Shown here: positions 62,428 through 64,000 of the stretch, piece after piece
Layout: each line of letters opens with the position of its first letter
Position numbering within the stretch: the stretch's first letter is position 1
Source of the DNA: Actinacidiphila alni
GTDB lineage: Bacteria; Actinomycetota; Actinomycetes; Streptomycetales; Streptomycetaceae
DNA: 64,000 bases
Assembly (NCBI RefSeq): GCF_900112845.1
Contig: NZ_FONG01000027.1
Span: 1-64,000 of the forward strand
Direction of reading: 5' to 3'
Made by a program: the position numbers and the translations under genes
Notes under the pieces: generated by a model
What the model was told of the DNA's origin: nothing
Database searches by the model: none
What the model saw: the letters and a program-made list of their open reading frames with translations, nothing else

Positions 62428-63805
62428 GTGCTGCCTTTCCCCGGGATATCGATGGGCTCATGGTGGCAGACCATCCGAGGCTGGCGACGTCCGGGGCCGC
62501 GGTCCAAGCGCGCAGCACCTCGGTGAAGTCGACGACTGCGGGAAGTCCGGGCCACCGCATGCGCGCGCGTTCGCCGAGTTCGTGCGCACGGGCGACGACG
62601 GACAGGATCGGCGGTCCGGCCGACTGCGCAAGGGCCGCGGCACCGAGGGCCATTGCCTCTTCCACGTCCGGGGTGTCCAGGTGGGCGGTCGCGGCGTCGA
62701 GGGTGACCAGGGCCCGGCTCCACGGATCTGCCGGTGACCGGGTGATCTGCGAGGCCAGTTGCAGGACGCGGTCTGTTTCGCCCAGCGCCAGGCGGGCGGT
62801 GGCGGCGTTGGCGCGGGTTCGGATCACACCGTACGGGTCCAGCGAGATGCACGGCGTCAGTTCGTCAGGGACGTCGTGATGGGCGGACAACTCCTCGGCC
62901 CGGCCGAGGGCGCGGTGAGCGGAGGCGCGGTCGCCGAGCCGGGCGAGCGCCCGGGCTTCTCCGTTGGCGAGGAGCCGGATGGCCTGGGCGCGGTTGGGGG
63001 CGAGAGCGATTCCGGTGCGCGCTGTGTGCAGGGCCGCTGCGTAGTCGCCGGCGTAGTAGTGCCGCAGGGAGCGGGTGCCGTGGATCCACATCTTCAGATC
63101 CAAGTCGTCGGTCTCGGAGGCCAGCGCCATGGCCTCCACGTTGTAGGCGTCGGCCAGCTGCACGCGATCGGCGTTGACCGCCATGTAGGCCAGCAGCGCG
63201 GCGGCCTGTCCGGCGAGCTTGAACAACTCCCGTCGCACGGACGGTGGTTGACGGTCTTCCAGCAGGCGCTGGAGCTGACGGCGCAGCCGGACCAGGTCTG
63301 GAGCGAGCGCCGACGGCCCCAGGGTGTCGTACCGGGAAACGACAGCCTGAATGGCTGCGGAGAACGCAGGCAGAACGAGTGGATCGGTATTCGTGGTCAG
63401 GGTTTCGGCGAGCCGTAACGCCACGTCGGCCGGTGACTCCCAAACCGTCTCCGGCCGTACCGGCGGTGCCGTGGCCAAGGGCGAGATGTCCTCGGGAACG
63501 CCAAGTGTGCGCAGGACGTCGCGGATACGGTCGATGTGAGTCAGGCGCCGCGAGTTGGCCTCGATCTGGCTGATGGTGCCCTGGGTCAGGCCCGTCAGTT
63601 CCGCGAGCGTGCCCTGGCTGATCCTGGCGGTCTCTCTCACGATACGGAACAGGCGGCCGAAGTCCCACTCCGCCAGCGCCGCGATCACCGCGGGCTGCGA
63701 CCAGATGCCGACAGGAAGCACGCGGGCCCGGGTGCATGCGCCACACCGCGGCAGGCTGCTGTAGCGGCTCAGGCGCGCACCACAGTCCAGGCACTGGTCG
63801 GCCAC
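62405..63805 (-). CDS. XRE-family regulator with zinc ribbon and TPR region
   Basis: 466 residues from GTG 63805 with GGAGGGAAACC immediately upstream. A zinc ribbon (CLDCGARL and CGACTRAR) is followed by an HTH (ISQGTLAELTGLTQGTISQI) and then TPR-like helices to the end (YNVEAMALASETDDLDLKMW, RAHRALGRAEELSAH). This is the common Streptomyces XRE-TPR layout that senses a peptide or partner. The frame stays open upstream to the window edge, so a longer N-terminus cannot be excluded. Confidence 0.78.
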   Translation of the reverse strand: MADQCLDCGARLSRYSSLPRCGACTRARVLPVGIWSQPAVIAALAEWDFGRLFRIVRETARISQGTLAELTGLTQGTISQIEANSRRLTHIDRIRDVLRTLGVPEDISPLATAPPVRPETVWESPADVALRLAETLTTNTDPLVLPAFSAAIQAVVSRYDTLGPSALAPDLVRLRRQLQRLLEDRQPPSVRRELFKLAGQAAALLAYMAVNADRVQLADAYNVEAMALASETDDLDLKMWIHGTRSLRHYYAGDYAAALHTARTGIALAPNRAQAIRLLANGEARALARLGDRASAHRALGRAEELSAHHDVPDELTPCISLDPYGVIRTRANAATARLALGETDRVLQLASQITRSPADPWSRALVTLDAATAHLDTPDVEEAMALGAAALAQSAGPPILSVVARAHELGERARMRWPGLPAVVDFTEVLRAWTAAPDVASLGWSATMSPSISRGKAARADRPSS

Positions 63806-64000
63806 GGTTTCCCTCCGTGAATCTGCGTCAAGTCCGCGCTGCTCACAGACCCATTCAAAACCCAATGGCCCGATATTACTGAACGAATTGGTTTCGTCAC
63901 TTGCTTCCCGGAGGCTCTTCCCCCTGAGCGAACGGCGCACCAGGCGCCCCTCCACCCCCAGTCGGCGAAGGTCGCGGTGAATCAGCTCGACAACTCCGCG

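Noticed and set aside
1-64000. tRNA genes, CRISPR arrays, insertion sequences, integrase/att sites
   Set aside because: None could be recognised: no cloverleaf with a convincing T-loop, no spaced repeat array, no transposase or tyrosine/serine recombinase catalytic domain.

Overview
High-GC actinomycete DNA, almost certainly from Streptomyces or a close relative. The coding strands show strong G/C bias at third codon positions, GTG starts are common, GGAGG-type ribosome sites are clear, and several families present (SCO6880/SCO6881-like membrane proteins, DUF4913, DUF1173, PucR and XRE-TPR regulators) are typical of that group. Nothing ribosomal or otherwise clearly core-metabolic is present. 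The window reads as accessory DNA carrying a conjugative element, either a large plasmid or an integrative element. No integrase, tRNA/att site, replication initiator gene or telomere is visible, so the two cannot be told apart.

Layout. (1) Positions 1-6.0 kb hold the tail of a TPR protein, then a minus-strand five-gene run: MFS exporter, EgtD-like histidine methyltransferase, BioF2/FemAB-type GNAT, Mom-like XF1762 GNAT and a PP-loop (PAPS-reductase-like) ATPase. The last three genes are packed with a 1-nt gap and a 4-nt overlap. A small secreted SH3 protein lies upstream. (2) 6.4-10.4 kb holds regulators: an EspR-like HTH protein, a GAF-PAS sensor with no visible output domain, and a PucR regulator. 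(3) 10.7-22.8 kb is a plus-strand cargo zone of mostly unknown genes: two AlpA/MerR-like HTH proteins, a DUF6884 protein with an apparent frameshift, a phage gp88-like protein, and a C5 cytosine methyltransferase with an N-terminal cysteine cluster. Six of these genes carry conserved leader hairpins of two families (invariant loops CAGGGCAAG or CCGGAAT, stems that vary but keep pairing). Two genes share an A1/A2 promoter (TTGAC-18-TAGATT) and two share a 25-bp direct repeat. (4) 22.9-23.2 kb is a dense non-coding locus with four 10-bp iterons, a perfect DnaA box, a 20-bp-stem hairpin and a 17-bp inverted repeat, directly before a MobF/TraA relaxase-helicase gene. It is the best candidate for oriT and/or an origin. 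(5) 28.3-30.8 kb holds a dead PD-(D/E)xK nuclease gene interrupted by two in-frame stops, and a DUF1173 protein. (6) 30.8-50.4 kb is one 19.6-kb minus-strand gene for a 6,537-residue protein: adenine-type DNA methylase, SNF2-like helicase, UvrD-like helicase and a C-terminal FtsK-gamma winged helix. (7) 50.5-59.0 kb is the minus-strand type IV secretion operon (pilin-like, VirB8-like, VirB6/SCO6881, SCO6880, VirB4, VirD4, DUF4913, unknown), leading toward the giant gene. A VirB1/NlpC-P60 wall hydrolase and two small genes diverge from it. (8) 61.7-63.8 kb has a 2H phosphoesterase (RNA-ligase-like) overlapping a Zn-ribbon XRE-TPR regulator.

How the parts work together (inference). The relaxase would nick at the locus beside its gene. 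The VirD4/VirB4/SCO6880/SCO6881/VirB8-like channel, with a wall hydrolase to open the peptidoglycan, would export the strand. The giant methylase-helicase is reminiscent of phage P1 DarB and probably protects or processes the incoming DNA. The C5 methylase, the Mom-like/PP-loop pair and the gp88-like gene look like further DNA-modification or anti-defence cargo. The shared hairpin leaders suggest the cargo zone is controlled as a regulon at the RNA level.
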